64,000 nucleotides of DNA. It comes from Roridomyces roridus (Eukaryota > Basidiomycota > Agaricomycetes > Agaricales > Mycenaceae). The notes beneath the pieces are model-generated. The model was not told where the DNA came from, did no database searches, and was given only the letters and a program-made list of their open reading frames with translations. Location of the stretch: the NCBI GenBank assembly GCA_029378245.1, contig JARKIF010000010.1:806001-870000 (forward strand), read 5' to 3'. Positions 1 to 10,938 of the stretch are shown here, piece after piece (position 1 is the first letter of the stretch; the number at the start of each line of letters is the position of its first letter). The position numbers and the translations under genes are program-made.

Positions 1-345
1 CTTTTGCTTTTCTTTTTGACGAATATTTTTGCGCGGGAGTGAGGGACGTTCCCCAGGGGACGACAAGCACGAGACGCAGCAGCTGGGAGACAATTCAGTG
101 AATATCGAGAAACTTTCGAGCACGATGAATCCAGTGGCAGTCCAAGTCGCAGAGTTCATCGTGGAGGAGTTGAAGTGGGTGAACAATTCAACAAAGGGCT
201 GTGCGCCGGCGGCCATAGAAGATTGGTGCGCCCAACACCTAACGCCATTTGGGTTCTAGTTTCCTGGCACCAGGGAAAAGCTGGGAAAAGTAGATTGGAC
301 AAAACAAGATAATATCGCCTCCGTAGATAGTGTTACATCCACGCC
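1..345. other. window edge, no firm gene
   Basis: A short plus-strand frame at 29-259 ends in TAG and could be the last exon of a gene lying off the left edge. Its composition is not decisive and no family is recognisable. Nothing else is seen here. Confidence 0.2.
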
Positions 346-1711
346 TCACAATGCGCCCCTCCAAGCCCGAATCCTACCCAACATCCTCCCCAGCCTAGTC
401 TTCCCTTCTGTGAATCCTTCCTTTTCCGCCACACTAAGCGTCCGAGGCCGACCGTTCCGCTCTCCATCACTAGCCGCAGCCAACAAAGCAATCGTAATCT
501 GCTCCTCCAACGTCCACCTCTTCTCCTGCTTCTGTTGGGTCCGTGTTGCAGCGACACGGGCAGCAGGCCACGAAGCGGACTGCGGCAAAGGACGCACGGC
601 AGCGTTACGCGGAGGGCTGCGATCCAGAACCCAAATCGACGCAGAGGATGGAAACGGCTGTTCCAAGCTACACACATCGTCGTCGTCGTCGTCACCCCAA
701 TAGTCGTACTCGCGGTCCTCGTCTGCTCCTGACGTTGCACGCGAGATGTCGTGGTCGAGATACGTGGCAATAGGGCCCGCAGGACGCCACACTGCTAGGG
801 CTTCATTACGTCGGAGGCCAGGCGGACTCTGGAACGAATCGGGGGCAACATTGGGAGAGTCGTGGGGCAGCAACGGCGTGTACTGGGTGTATTCGAGCGT
901 AGGACTTGGCCAGAGATTGACGTCGAGGTCGAGGTTGAGATCAAGCTGGGGTATGGAAGACGAATAGACGGCTGCGTCTGTGTCGGAATCAGGATCGGCG
1001 GGTTCCAAGTCTGAATCGGGGTCGATAGGGATAATCGCCCAGGAGGGGGAGAGCGAAAACGGCGAGGCGAGGCCAATTCCAAGACCCGCATCTGGAAGAA
1101 ACTGCAGGATGGTGGGTGAGCGTGGCCGGCTGGCGTGGCAGATAACGCACCGAAAACGACAAGGGTCTCTGGCCCGCCGAATCAAGCGAGTAGGAACGGC
1201 GTCTGTGCTGTGGGCGATTCGGAACTGAAGATGGGAGTCGTGCTGGTCCTTCAGCTTGTACTTGTGCTGAAACTGGCGCCGCCGCCTCTAGGATCGGGGT
1301 ATACTGGTATTCGAAACACGAGTGGTAGTCGCTTTGTGGTGTGTCGGACACGGGCTCGAGAATCTCGACCGGGTGTGGCACCACCTCGTCGTCGTCGTAC
1401 CAATCTGGAATCTCGGGTAGTTGGGGGAGTAGCAAGTCGAGGCATTTGGAGAAAGGGAGTGGTTGTATCTTCAATTCGGGGCTGAGAACGGGCGTAGATG
1501 CGCAAGCGGTAAGGTCGTAATCCGATGCTGGGGTGGCATAGCAGAGAGTCGCGTCTTCTTCGTTGGGCGAGTCGCCTATGGTGAATGTGGAGCTTGAGGC
1601 CGTTACTTGGAGCTTGGGGTCAACGGCTACGGGCGTGTGCGGATTCGGAAGATTCCAGCGCAATGAGCGGGACGTTCGCAGAATCGTGGCCGACATGGAT
1701 GTGAAAAGCAA
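346..1711 (-). CDS. hypothetical disordered protein
   Basis: Two exons, 1711-1151 and 1101-346, joined across a 49-nt intron (1102-1150) with a GTGCGT donor, a CTCAC branch site and a CAG acceptor. The join keeps the frame and gives 438 aa. An in-frame ATG at 1696 is an alternative start. The protein is rich in Pro, Ser, Asp and Glu. It has an acidic D/E stretch after the middle and a short basic, helix-prone C-terminus (around RWTLEEQITIALLAAASD and the GRMLGRIRAWRG end). No known domain is recognised. It runs in the same direction as the permease downstream on the minus strand. A function cannot be given. Confidence 0.6.
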
Positions 1712-1986
1712 TCATGAATGATGTCCCAATTGGGAACTTCATTGCGGAGGTTGCTGGTGGTGCATCGAAGGTCTGTAGGAGAGACTTCCTTCCTTCCTTC
1801 CGAGGAAAAGTAAGCGAGAAAGGATTCAAACGAATGTAATTTTTCAAGGAATGCGGCAATAAATTAGGCGAAATCTAGAATACAGATGGTATGTTTGTGC
1901 AACCCCGCTGCGGGTCCCTCTAGGTGTACTTCCATTATAATGCAGAACATATATGGTGGCTATATACAAGCTTGCGACGATAGCAA

Positions 1987-4185
1987 TCAGTACTTGGCAT
2001 ACTGTGGAAGAGTCAGCTTCGGGCGGAGCAAACGATGAGCGCGAGACATACCACGACACTGTTCTCGACGTAATGCGTCGAGACATCCATCTCGTCAAGG
2101 GTCACCCACTTGGAGCGCTTGACGAACTTGTACCCGCAGTACAGGACGATGACCAAGGGGATGTTGATGTAGTTGGAGATGAATGACCGCCAGTCGAACT
2201 CGCCACCAAGGAAAGTGGTGAAGCCTAGACTTGGTGAGCTTGATGTTACGGAAGAAAAGACCAGGACGTACCACTGAAGAAGATGATGACGAGGAACGAG
2301 CAGAAGACGACCCAAGCACCCCAAGGCTGAACCCAGGACTTGAACGGAAGCTGATCACGGCTCACACCCTGGTGCTTCATCCCCTGGTCTAGCAACACAA
2401 TGAGATGAATAAATATCAGTCAGAAGGGCACTTACACCACCGAATGTGGGACGCAGAGACACCCAACCATGTCAGCATAGAACCTAACATTTTCTTCAGT
2501 TGAATGCCGCAATCGCAGTAGAGCACAATTAGCTTACCCAAGGTGGTGATGTTGGCGAGCCAATTGAAGGCATCACTCGCACTGGAGTACGATTAGCTTT
2601 CATCAGTATTGCATAGCGTGCGAGGACTCACCCTCCACTTCCGCACGCAAGGTACGCGAGGCAGGAACAGAGGCCGCAAACAGCGAGCGAGTACGCCGGA
2701 ACACCGTTGGGCAGAACCTTGGCCAGAATGCGGGGTGCCTGACCTTGCTGGGCAAGCATGAAGAGCGCACGCGAGGCAGAGTACAGGAACTCGTTGCCGG
2801 AGGAAAAGGCCGACGTCAAAACAACAGCATCTGGGAACCCAGGTTAGCTTTCAGGAAACTCTCGGAAGGATTACTCACTGATAATGTGGTCGAGGACCTT
2901 GATACCAGCGACCTGGATGATGATGACGAAGGGGGACTCGGCGGCAGTTCCCGTATCCTCTGCGTTGGCTTGAAGAAGGCGGGGGTCGCTGCGGCTGAGG
3001 GCCATGCCGACCAAGAGCAGGGCAAGGACATCTAAGCAAGGGGGTTGAGGCACGGCGGACCATTGGAGGATGGGAGATGAACATACAGAGACCGACAATA
3101 CGATAGAAGATGGCGCGAACAGCAGTCTTCATGGTCTCACGAGGGTTGTAAGCCTCGAGACAGATCATTGCCAGACCCTCCATGCCACCATCTACAACAC
3201 GAATGAGACGGGGTGGCAGAAACGAGGAGACAGAAACGCACAGGAGAAAGCAGCCTGGGTGAGGACAGCCCAGAAACCAAGGAAACGAGCTTTGGGCGCA
3301 GGAGTGATGTCGAAGAAGGCGTTGTTGAACGGTTCGTCTCTCCAGTAGCGGAATCCACGGCGATCACGGTCGGGGGCTCCACCGAGGTCGACAACAAGGC
3401 ACATGATAATCAGACCAACGACAGTGGTCAGTTTGATGCAGGCAAAGACTATAGAATGGAAGATGAGATGGTATAGGGTTTATGCAACAAACCGACTGAC
3501 CAAACTCGAACTCCCCAAAGTACTTTACACCCGCAAGATTGACGAGGATGATACCGATGAGCATGACGGTGATGTAGATAGCCTTGTGGGTGTCGTTCCC
3601 GTCCCAGTATTGGATGACGATAGACTAGGAGACAGTCAAATCTGGACGAACAGGAACATCAATGAGACAATACATACACCAGCGACAATCTCGACGGGGG
3701 CAGACATGACAGTTTGGAACCAGTATTGCCAGCCCATAGCAAATCCAACAGCGGGGTCGATGTACCGTGCAGAGAATTCGATGAACCCGGCGGCGGACGG
3801 GTCCCAAATCATCATTTCACCGAGAGAGTACATCATCAGGCCGACGAGTCCACCGACGATGAGGTAGCCCAGGAAGGCACCAGCGGGGCCACCGTTGGCG
3901 AGGGCTTTACCGGACTGCGGGCTAATCAGTTTGCCGAAGAAAAATTGCAGACCAAAGACTCACACCCAAGAACACTGGAAAAAAAAAACGCGTTGGCCAC
4001 AAGAAATCAGTGGGAAAAAAAGACGCACATCCAGTTCCAAGGGTACCAGCAATAGCAATCATGGAGATGTGCCGTCCCTTGAGGGTACGGTGCATGTGGC
4101 CCGCACCCTCGGCAACGACCTCCTCAGTGACAAAGTCACCAGAATGGGACGCTTTCTTCTCGATGTCGAACTCGGTCGCGGACAT
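1987..4185 (-). CDS. amino-acid permease (APC superfamily, fungal YAT/GAP1 type)
   Basis: Plasma-membrane proton-coupled amino-acid uptake carrier, by family. Thirteen exons: 4185-4029, 3974-3964, 3914-3678, 3624-3501, 3448-3242, 3191-3087, 3031-2879, 2830-2632, 2581-2538, 2483-2436, 2388-2272, 2224-2052, 2001-1987. They total 1590 nt, or 529 aa. The second exon is only 11 nt and completes the first membrane segment (GTGLFLGSGKAL). Family landmarks are the start of TM1 after HRTLKGRHISMIAIAGTLG, the SLGEMM segment, NPRETMKTAVR in a cytoplasmic loop, SAFSSGNEFLYSASR, and a C-terminal tail with SKWVTLDEMDVSTHY. The start at 4185 is chosen by homology (MSATEFDIEKK); an in-frame ATG further upstream adds 25 residues unlike the family. 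The last 15-nt exon gives the end YAKY. Substrate range cannot be told from sequence. Confidence 0.9.
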
Positions 4186-5558
4186 GGTTGCGAGGGGGGA
4201 GTAGCGAAGGGAGTCAAAAGACCAAAATTTGGTTGTGGTGCATTTTATTTCGTTCCACATGATTTGATGTCCCGATCGGTCGGATGGTACATGCGGCCGT
4301 ATCTGGGTCGATCGTGTGACACTGGAGAGGCCAGATAAGCGCTAAACATTCTTCTTGGCGTTTTGGAGGCGGCTATTCTGCGACGACGAAGAGACTCGAA
4401 GAGAGCAGAGAGTAGTTCACAAGAGTCCAAATTGGGAAGTTGTTGGATTACACGACACAACAAATCTCTCTCTCCAAGTCTCTCTCTCTCTCCATTCACC
4501 ATTTCATTCACTGTTCAGTTTCCTGGAGGAAACGCGTTGACGGATCAGATTCAGATGGGTTTCAGCCTCAAACGGAAAATCCATATCCCGAATCGGAAAC
4601 TGAACGATTGGTCGCACTTGATCCTATGTACCTGCTCAGAGCTGTCACAGCAAACCCGAACGATACGAAGAAATCTACACGAATATTCATTTGCCTCTGC
4701 TCTTCTTGATGTTCTCGCTTCCCAAATCTCTCTGGCTCCGCTACACCCATTTATGGCTGCTCGTGTGCCACCACCAGCAGGCTGATGTCATATGTACGCG
4801 CTGAGTGTTGTTTTGCCTCGGCGACTCGGACGTCTATCCCATTTTCGCCCCCGACGATTGTGGATATCGAGAGATTCCAGCCTGCTTCACTTCGGACCCT
4901 GGACGATGTGTAACCCAGCTCAGGCTTTTCCAAGTCGAAGTCGATTATTTTTAAAGTCCTTGGGCAATCACGCCCTCTCCCCAGGACCCATTCGGCGAGG
5001 TAAATCCCGATCAAACTTGGTTGCATATATGTGGGTCCTATCTGAGCCTGAGGCCCTGAGCGCCGAACGCGATACTGACTAGGGCCTGGCAGAACACTAC
5101 GCCATTTGAATTTCGAATACTTTCTTCCGAGTCGGAAGCTAAACTTGCGGGTGCTTGAAGGAAAGAAAGCAGGGATTTGGTTGGTCTCGAGGTACGCATG
5201 CCAATGCAAGTGTCAAGCCCAACAGAGCCCAACGTTAGCGAAACGCCTTGACTGAAATTTTTTGGCGAATTTCACTTTCCCCTAGTAACACCGGAAGCAG
5301 ATTGCTGTAGAACCCCAACGGCGTAGAGACCTGACCATGCTTGTTCCTGCTCTCCCGCAGGCACCGCCTAATCTGTCTACGAGCATCTCCCGCAAGCTTG
5401 ATTTGCACTCCGAGTTGTCCTCATTTCATCTCCCCAGGCTCGACTGCTGGCGGCCGCCCAAATTCGAACCTCTGGCGTTCACATTCGTTTCCGAAAGGGT
5501 CACAGCGTAGCATTGTTAGATATCCGCCCATTCCTCTATATTCCATACACATCGATAA
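4186..5558. other. intergenic region with CT-rich microsatellite
   Basis: About 1.4 kb between the permease start and the hydrolase stop. It contains a CT-rich run near 4465-4495. The open frames here (for example 4751-5209 minus) have no domain and no consistent splice structure. I see no supported gene. Part of it must be the permease promoter. Confidence 0.5.
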
Positions 5559-6483
5559 TCATAACTTCATCGGCGGAGTCCGACTCTCTACGGGCGTCGC
5601 AGCGCCTGAATTGTCTGCAGAGCCGATGAGAGAGGGGGATATGACGTTATCTGTAGGGTCGATGAAGTAGTCGGCGAGGAATTTACGCCAGTTGCCCTTG
5701 GAGGGGACAAAGTGGCCTGCGGATGTGAATCAGTGGAGACTCTTGAGGTAAAGGAGAGGGACGACGTGCCTCCGTCGTGCTCTTCGACCCGCGCGTTGGC
5801 AGAGGCCCCGACGAGCTTTCGGGATCGTTCCTCGACAACGATGATGTCGTTGCGGCCGATAATGTGAAGGGTAGGGGTCGTGTACCCACCGGTCTCGGGG
5901 AAGATGGCGTCAGGGATGGTGCCACGGAGACGGAAGCCTGACACGGCGACGCAGAATTGGCTGGAATAATATATGAGGTCAATCGGAGAGAGATCATATA
6001 CCGATCCTTACAACGGCGGGTGGGGCGACTGGCCGTCTACCAAGAATGGCGGGTATGCGTGCGGTCGTTCCAGCTGGCATAGAATATGGGATTCGTTCAG
6101 GAAGAGATCGAGTGGCTCACCAGAGCCGAGAGAAGAGCCGCCAAGGCAGCACCTTGCGAGAATCCCATGACACCGTCGAATTTCCGAGTCTTGAGTAGAT
6201 CTCGAAGGGAATCAAGGGTCTCTGTGAGACCGATAGGTTCTGACTTTGTCTCGTTCCATTTCCACCAGGCGCGAGACTCGTTGGCGGCCATGGCGTCGGC
6301 GGAGGCGCCCAAAGACTCGAGGGTGGTCGTCGCACCGGGCACATCGGCCGGGGCGAGAACGATAGGGCCGTCGATGAAGACGAAGTCGACGTTTTTTGCT
6401 TGTTTTCTAAGAGCTCCCAGGCGTCTTGAAAAGAGGTTGCCGTTCTGGGTGTAGCCATGAAGGACTAAGACCGTTTTTTGCAT
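5559..6483 (-). CDS. serine hydrolase, FSH family (alpha/beta hydrolase)
   Basis: Four exons, 6483-6121, 6073-6012, 5960-5770 and 5716-5559, giving 257 aa. The FSH hallmarks are present: an N-terminal beta strand and oxyanion region (KTVLVLHGYTQNG, residues 3-15), the nucleophile elbow GFSQGAA with Ser109, a late TLHIIGRND strand with the probable acid, and His207 in GGHFVPSKGNW. The yeast relatives are FSH1-3, and the substrate is unknown. The third intron (5717-5769) starts with GC, not GT (donor AG|GCACGT), and only this splice leads into HFVPSK. The start at 6483 fits the family; no in-frame ATG lies upstream. A LINE begins 20 bp upstream of this start (its target duplication only 9 bp upstream), so the native promoter has been displaced by almost 10 kb. 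Confidence 0.88.
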
Positions 6484-6492
6484 CGTGGGGGA

Positions 6493-6503
6493 GAGGGAGC
6501 GGG
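6493..6503. repeat. left target-site duplication of LINE 1
   Basis: GAGGGAGCGGG here is identical to 16397-16407, directly after the poly(A) tail. The pair brackets 6504-16396. Confidence 0.85.
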
Positions 6504-6519
6504 GATGGTTGGCTCTTGG

Positions 6520-6601
6520 ACCTTTACCACGATAAAGGTAGGGTGCCACTGATACTCAGAGGCACCCGGCACTCCAGGTCCCGACACCTGGAGTGTTTTT
6601 T
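6520..6601 (+). promoter_or_regulatory. three consecutive hairpins in LINE 5' leader
   Basis: Three perfect stems follow each other at the very 5' end of the LINE: ACCTTTA/TAAAGGT (6520-6526 with 6533-6539), GGGTGCC/GGCACCC (6541-6547 with 6561-6567) and CACTCCAGGT/ACCTGGAGTG (6570-6579 with 6586-6595). The last is followed by six T. A role as internal promoter, RNA-structure signal or self-cleaving RNA is possible but unproven. Confidence 0.5.
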
Positions 6602-7975
6602 CTCGTACAGAGAAGTCATATAGACACAGACCAAGTTAAAATGTACACTCGAGTGCTGCCTACACACGCAATACACACGTTGCCACTATGGATGGTGTGA
6701 GAAATGGTAAATTTCCGACGACGCCGTCCGATCAGACTTCCCTGTCAATCAAGGCGCCTCTCTTCCGCCCACCACGCCGAGCGGGCCTATCCACCACGAA
6801 GGAAGACGACCCCGCACACCAGACGCGCCCAAACTGACGCGACCCCGCGACACCGATGCCACCACACCGACGAACACGTGCGCACTCCCGTGACAAACAA
6901 AGGCGATAAAGAACAGACTATGAGCTTCAATGGCCGCTTTGGTGCGCAATAAAGAAAGGACCTTTGTCCTCCGTGCAACACATACTTAAGACGACATCGC
7001 TAGCCACCGCATCCCCCCAACCCACTTCACGCTGATTATCTCCGAAAACCACCAAGCCCAAAAGGCCAAGAGGAAACGCCGCGAGTCCTCCCCATCTCGC
7101 GATCGCAAGCGGCAACGCCTCCCACCCCAATCCCACCCCACCGACTTTCCACCGTCCGACGACGACACCGGAAACGATCTGCAGGACTACGAGTCTGAGC
7201 CTGAGCCCGAACAGGATCGCCGCAGTGCAACACCCACAACCATCCCAACCCCAACGCCGACGAGCTCCACCACCACTCCCGTCGCCACCAAAGAGCTACC
7301 AACCACCCTCCGCTTCAAAAGGATGGACACCCCAAACACGGCCACGGCCAACAAATGTGAGTTGCCACTCCATGACTTCGGACAGACCAAAACTCACGCG
7401 TGACTGGCAAGACCAAGCCCTCCAGGGGGTAACGACCAAGACCAATGGCCAACAGTACACGACCCCCCCTGCGGCAGGCTCCCGCTTCCCCGAGACGATG
7501 GAGAAATTCACGCGCAACATGACCGACAAGAACATCCTCGACTTCGAGGCCACGGAGGGCAATAAGGGATGGGTCCGTGTCTACCGCGCTTCCTATGACC
7601 CAAACCCTCGCGAGACTGTCCAGCGTCTCAAGCATGTCATACCACGCCTCGTCGACGCGCCCACCCTCATGATCAGCCCTCCCACGGCAGCAGAAGAGCT
7701 CAGGGAACGCCTCCCGGCCCCGTGGCACTTCCTCATCTCCTCCATCCCGGAGAAGTCGCTCAAGATTTTGACCGATCAAACTGTTTGGTCGACGCCGACA
7801 ATCACTTTCATGGTCTTCCAATATGCACCAGCTCTCCCGCGATACATCATGACGCTCAAGAACCTGCTGATCTTCGACTACGAAGAGGGCGTCAAGTTCG
7901 TTCGCGACACGGTCATAGCCTTGATCAAGTCGCTGCCGAAGGCCATCGACTTCCTCGTCAACCATTCCTCGCCCG

Positions 7976-7983
7976 AGGATCAT
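7976..7983. repeat. left target-site duplication of nested element
   Basis: AGGATCAT, matching ATGATCAT at 10047-10054 in 7 of 8 bases. Confidence 0.65.
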
Positions 7984-10046
7984 CACCAAAAGGGTCGGAA
8001 GCTGTTAAGGCCCGCGTGACCTTGCCAAGCCGGTCCAGGCTTAGACGCATCACGCAAGGCGCTTAACAGGCGCTTTCAGCCTGGCTCCTCCCTGATCCAG
8101 CCGCGTCAAGGCTAACGCAGAGCTTTCAAGGCTCTTCTCAGGCATCTCTCAGCCTGGCTGCCACAGGGACTTAAAGTCCGACGCGCGTCAAATACACGAC
8201 TTGCTCCCTACCACCACTCGACCACGGTCCACCACCCACTGGCAGCATTAAGACCGGGACGTCTGGCTCCACTTCGCTCACACTCCGCTAGTTCGTGCAT
8301 TATCTCTTCCTTCGCCTTTTCCATCCTCCCTGACTGCTGGAAAGCACCACCATAACGGGCTCGACGCTGGCAGCGAGACACGGCGAACGGAAATGTAAGC
8401 TTTGGAGGATGTACCACGCCTCAGCTTACACGACAAGACGAAACGGCTGGCCGCGACAACGAGCTTAAGTTCGCCCTCTCGGCCGCGCCAGCAGCGTCAC
8501 TGTGGAGTACGGAGGCAGTACAGTACGTGCTCCAACCCTCGTAATGCGCTCATCTTGACATCCTCCATACTTCAGAACGACTCTACGACACGTTTCAGGG
8601 ACGTCGCTCCTCACAGCTTGCACACCCGACGCGCCCGGGAGTATGTCCAAAGTGAGTGATATGCACTCTCCCTCTCCACTTGTTTCGGATATCCGTGTTC
8701 GTGCCACCACCGCGCGTTCTCGAGGCCACGCCACTTCTCCCTTCCCGTCGGCTCGCGTACCCCATCTCTAGGCCAATGCATGCCTCACGCGTCCCTCTGT
8801 CGTTCGCTGCTGATGCCTCGTCGCCAGGCCCGACGACGAGACCCACCGACCTGCAACTGTAATTCCGTGGACCGCAAGCTCCTTAACGTCGGGCCGGGCA
8901 CCGAATGCAAGGGTGTTACTTATTCAATACTGTTCCCTCCGATTCACTGATGACTACGAGGCAGTGATGAGCAATACCCCAATAACCTCTCGAGCCAACC
9001 TGACGACGTCTCTTGGATACCCGTTCTGATAATGCCATGAGTATTTACCTCCCACATGTCCGGGCTTTTTACTAACTGCAGTGCAGGTCGTATGCATCAT
9101 CGTCCCGCTTGAATGTACGTGTCCGTTGCTTGATTTGACTCTATGTTAATCTGTTTTTCCAGTTTTCACTAGTCGTTTGAAACGTGTGAGGTACGCATCT
9201 TCTGTTTATCCGTCTTGTGTCCCACTGACACAAGTTTCCCTTGTAGCTTTTTCGATTCTTTCCTCTCTCGCCGTCACTGCGCCCCGCTCTCAATAACGAT
9301 TCCCCTTGTACGTGCGTTCTCAGTCCATGCTGGATCTTTCTTAACACTCTCACAAGATGTTGATACCGCCCAAGATATCGCGACGGTACGTGGCTCTCTT
9401 TAAATGCGATGAGTTGACTAACACTCGGTTTTTGTAGCTCTCATCGAGTTCTTTGGCAGAATGTGGGACTCGTCTTCTTGGTAATTGTTCGTCTCACCGG
9501 TATTTGTCTTTGCTAACACGACGCGCAGTACCTCATTCATCCATCGTTATTTTCTTCATCAAATTGTGAGTCAGTATACTTGCAGTCGGCTCCCTTGACT
9601 GACTTTCTCCTGCGCAGCTCATCGTATCTCCGAGTCACACCAGTTACCCCGGTATGTCTTCTTCGACCGCTTGTCGAGCTCTTTCTAACTGCGTTGCAGA
9701 ATCCCTGCTCTTTACTTGCCCCGACTCCCACTGCCCCCGCTGTCGACTGTACCGATACTTTCCGATACTGTCCCTCACTGTCGTAGTAGCTCAATGGAAT
9801 TGTTTTCAAGTCATTGCTGGGATTGTAAGAGGAGCGAGGAGGAGGGAATAGCCACCCCTAGGCCATAACAGCCGCTCCAGGGCTTAGCAGGCATCCAGGC
9901 CTGGATAGGCTGTTAAGGGCTGCTGAATCTCAATCGTGGCTTTCAAGCCACATCAAAGGCGGATTCAGTCCTGATGGGACTGTTAAGGCCTGATGCGCCT
10001 GTTAAGCCGCATGTCAGCCCCATATCAGGCTCATTCACTATTGGTG
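7984..10046. mobile_element. unclassified DNA transposon-like insertion with 8-bp target duplication
   Basis: The insert starts CACCAAAAGGG and ends with the inverse, CCTATTGGTG-like, terminus (reverse complement CACCAATAGTG), so about 9 of 11 terminal bases are inverted repeats. An 8-bp target duplication flanks it. Subterminal zones at both ends repeat CTGTTAAG or CTTAACAG in both orientations (for example 8002, 8062 and several between 9910 and 10010). Removing the insert with one duplication copy rejoins LINE ORF1 in frame. Eight-bp duplications with subterminal repeats occur in hAT and KDZ-type elements, but no transposase domain is seen, so the class is open and it may be non-autonomous. 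The interior (about 8390-9868) is full of spliceosomal intron signals; see the mini-exon gene. Confidence 0.7.
9037..9868 (+). CDS. candidate mini-exon gene inside the nested element, unknown product
   Basis: Nine proposed exons: 9037-9040, 9082-9114, 9163-9190, 9247-9307, 9357-9385, 9438-9480, 9529-9565, 9618-9651, 9700-9868. Seven of the eight introns are 48-56 nt with clear donors (GTACGT, GTACGC, GTAATT, GTGAGT, GTATGT) and CAG/TAG/AAG acceptors, several with CTAAC or CTGAC branch sites. The first, 41 nt, is weaker. The joined exons keep one open frame of 145 codons to a TAA at 9866. The product is Ser-, Leu- and Pro-rich with a short hydrophobic start (MMQVVCIIVPLEF) and matches no family I know. 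More donor/acceptor pairs lie upstream (8523-8575 and 8859-8911), so the true 5' end may be further left. It could also be a spliced non-coding RNA with a chance frame. Confidence 0.45.
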
Positions 10047-10054
10047 ATGATCAT
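10047..10054. repeat. right target-site duplication of nested element
   Basis: ATGATCAT, the second copy of the 8-bp duplication. The LINE ORF1 frame continues directly after it with AAAGAGGCG. Confidence 0.65.
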
Positions 10055-10504
10055 AAAGAGGCGGCCTCCAACTGTCTCGATACCATCGAGGTCTCCTACC
10101 TCGAGATTGCTCTTCCCGGCGGTGTCCAGGATGTCGTCTTCAACGTATATTTCACCCCTCCCTCCTCCATGTCTTTCGAGGACGTCATGATTTGGATCAA
10201 AGCAGCGCGCGACGTGGAGGAGTACCCCACTGCCCACTGGGGCACCGGCATTGTGCGACAGGGGACGGAACAGTTCTTCTGCGTCGGCTGCAAGTCGTAC
10301 GATCATCCGGTGGGACTCTGTCCCCTGCCCCGCATTCCGGGCTGGTTCGGCGAGGCGCCGAAGGCTCACGACGAGCACGAGACTATCCAGAGGTCGGAGG
10401 AGCGAGCCGGAAAGGGAGGCTCGAACGCGAAACGAGGACACTCCAAGGTCAACGAGGGCCGTGTCGGGAAGAATACCGGGAAGCGCGGGAATAAGCGTCG
10501 CTAG

Positions 10505-10938
10505 TCGTACCTAGTGCCGTTTCTATGTACCTCTATCAATTTATCTGCATTCTTCATTTGCATTGTCGACGAATCTCAGCATAGATTTACATTCTAATTC
10601 CCGGTTCTCTAGATACATCTTGTGTATAGCCCGGGTGGAACGAACACTTTTCATTAAACGCTGCCGGTGGGGACTGGTAGCACCTCGAGTCAAACGACCC
10701 GAGGAGAACCCGTCAACGGAGGCCCCAAATTTACTGACCTTGCTTCGGCGGGGGACAGGAAAGGCCTCGGGCGGGATGACAGAGAGACGGAGTTGGGTAT
10801 GCCGTGCCGAGAGGCTTAAGTCGTATTTGGAGTAACGCAAGCTGCGCCTGCCAGGGTATCCCCGCAGATGCGATTCGAGAGCTCCTACGACAAATCCCCT
10901 GACGTTGGCACGGATATGCCAGCGGCGCCCGCAAGAGT
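10505..10938 (+). other. LINE 1 inter-ORF spacer
   Basis: This 434-nt stretch lies between the ORF1 stop and the first ATG of the long ORF2 frame. Nothing else is supported here. How ORF2 is translated (reinitiation or otherwise) is not visible. Confidence 0.5.

Larger units (their letters stand above)
7323..10504 (+). pseudogene. LINE 1 ORF1 (gag-like), interrupted by a DNA element
   Basis: Read as 7323-7356, 7412-7983 and 10055-10504, the frame gives 351 aa, close to the 357 aa of ORF1 in the second LINE at 57895. Residues align along the whole length. The C-terminus carries a CX2CX4HX4C zinc knuckle (CVGCKSYDHPVGLC) followed by a basic tail. Two breaks are present. At 7357-7411 a 55-nt segment with GTGAGT and CAAG ends either is a spliced intron or marks a frame change. 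The second break is the 2063-bp element at 7984-10046, which ends the left part within about a dozen codons. The frame resumes exactly after one copy of the target duplication. Family knowledge: ORF1p binds the element RNA. This copy is inactive unless the insert is removed. Confidence 0.75.

Noticed and set aside
6504..6600. HDV-like self-cleaving ribozyme at the LINE 5' end
   Set aside because: The three simple hairpins do not form the nested double pseudoknot, and I could not find a P1 partner for the first bases.
7984..10046. Naming the nested element a KDZ/Zisupton or hAT transposon
   Set aside because: The 8-bp duplication and subterminal repeats are suggestive, but no transposase domain is visible, so the class is left open.
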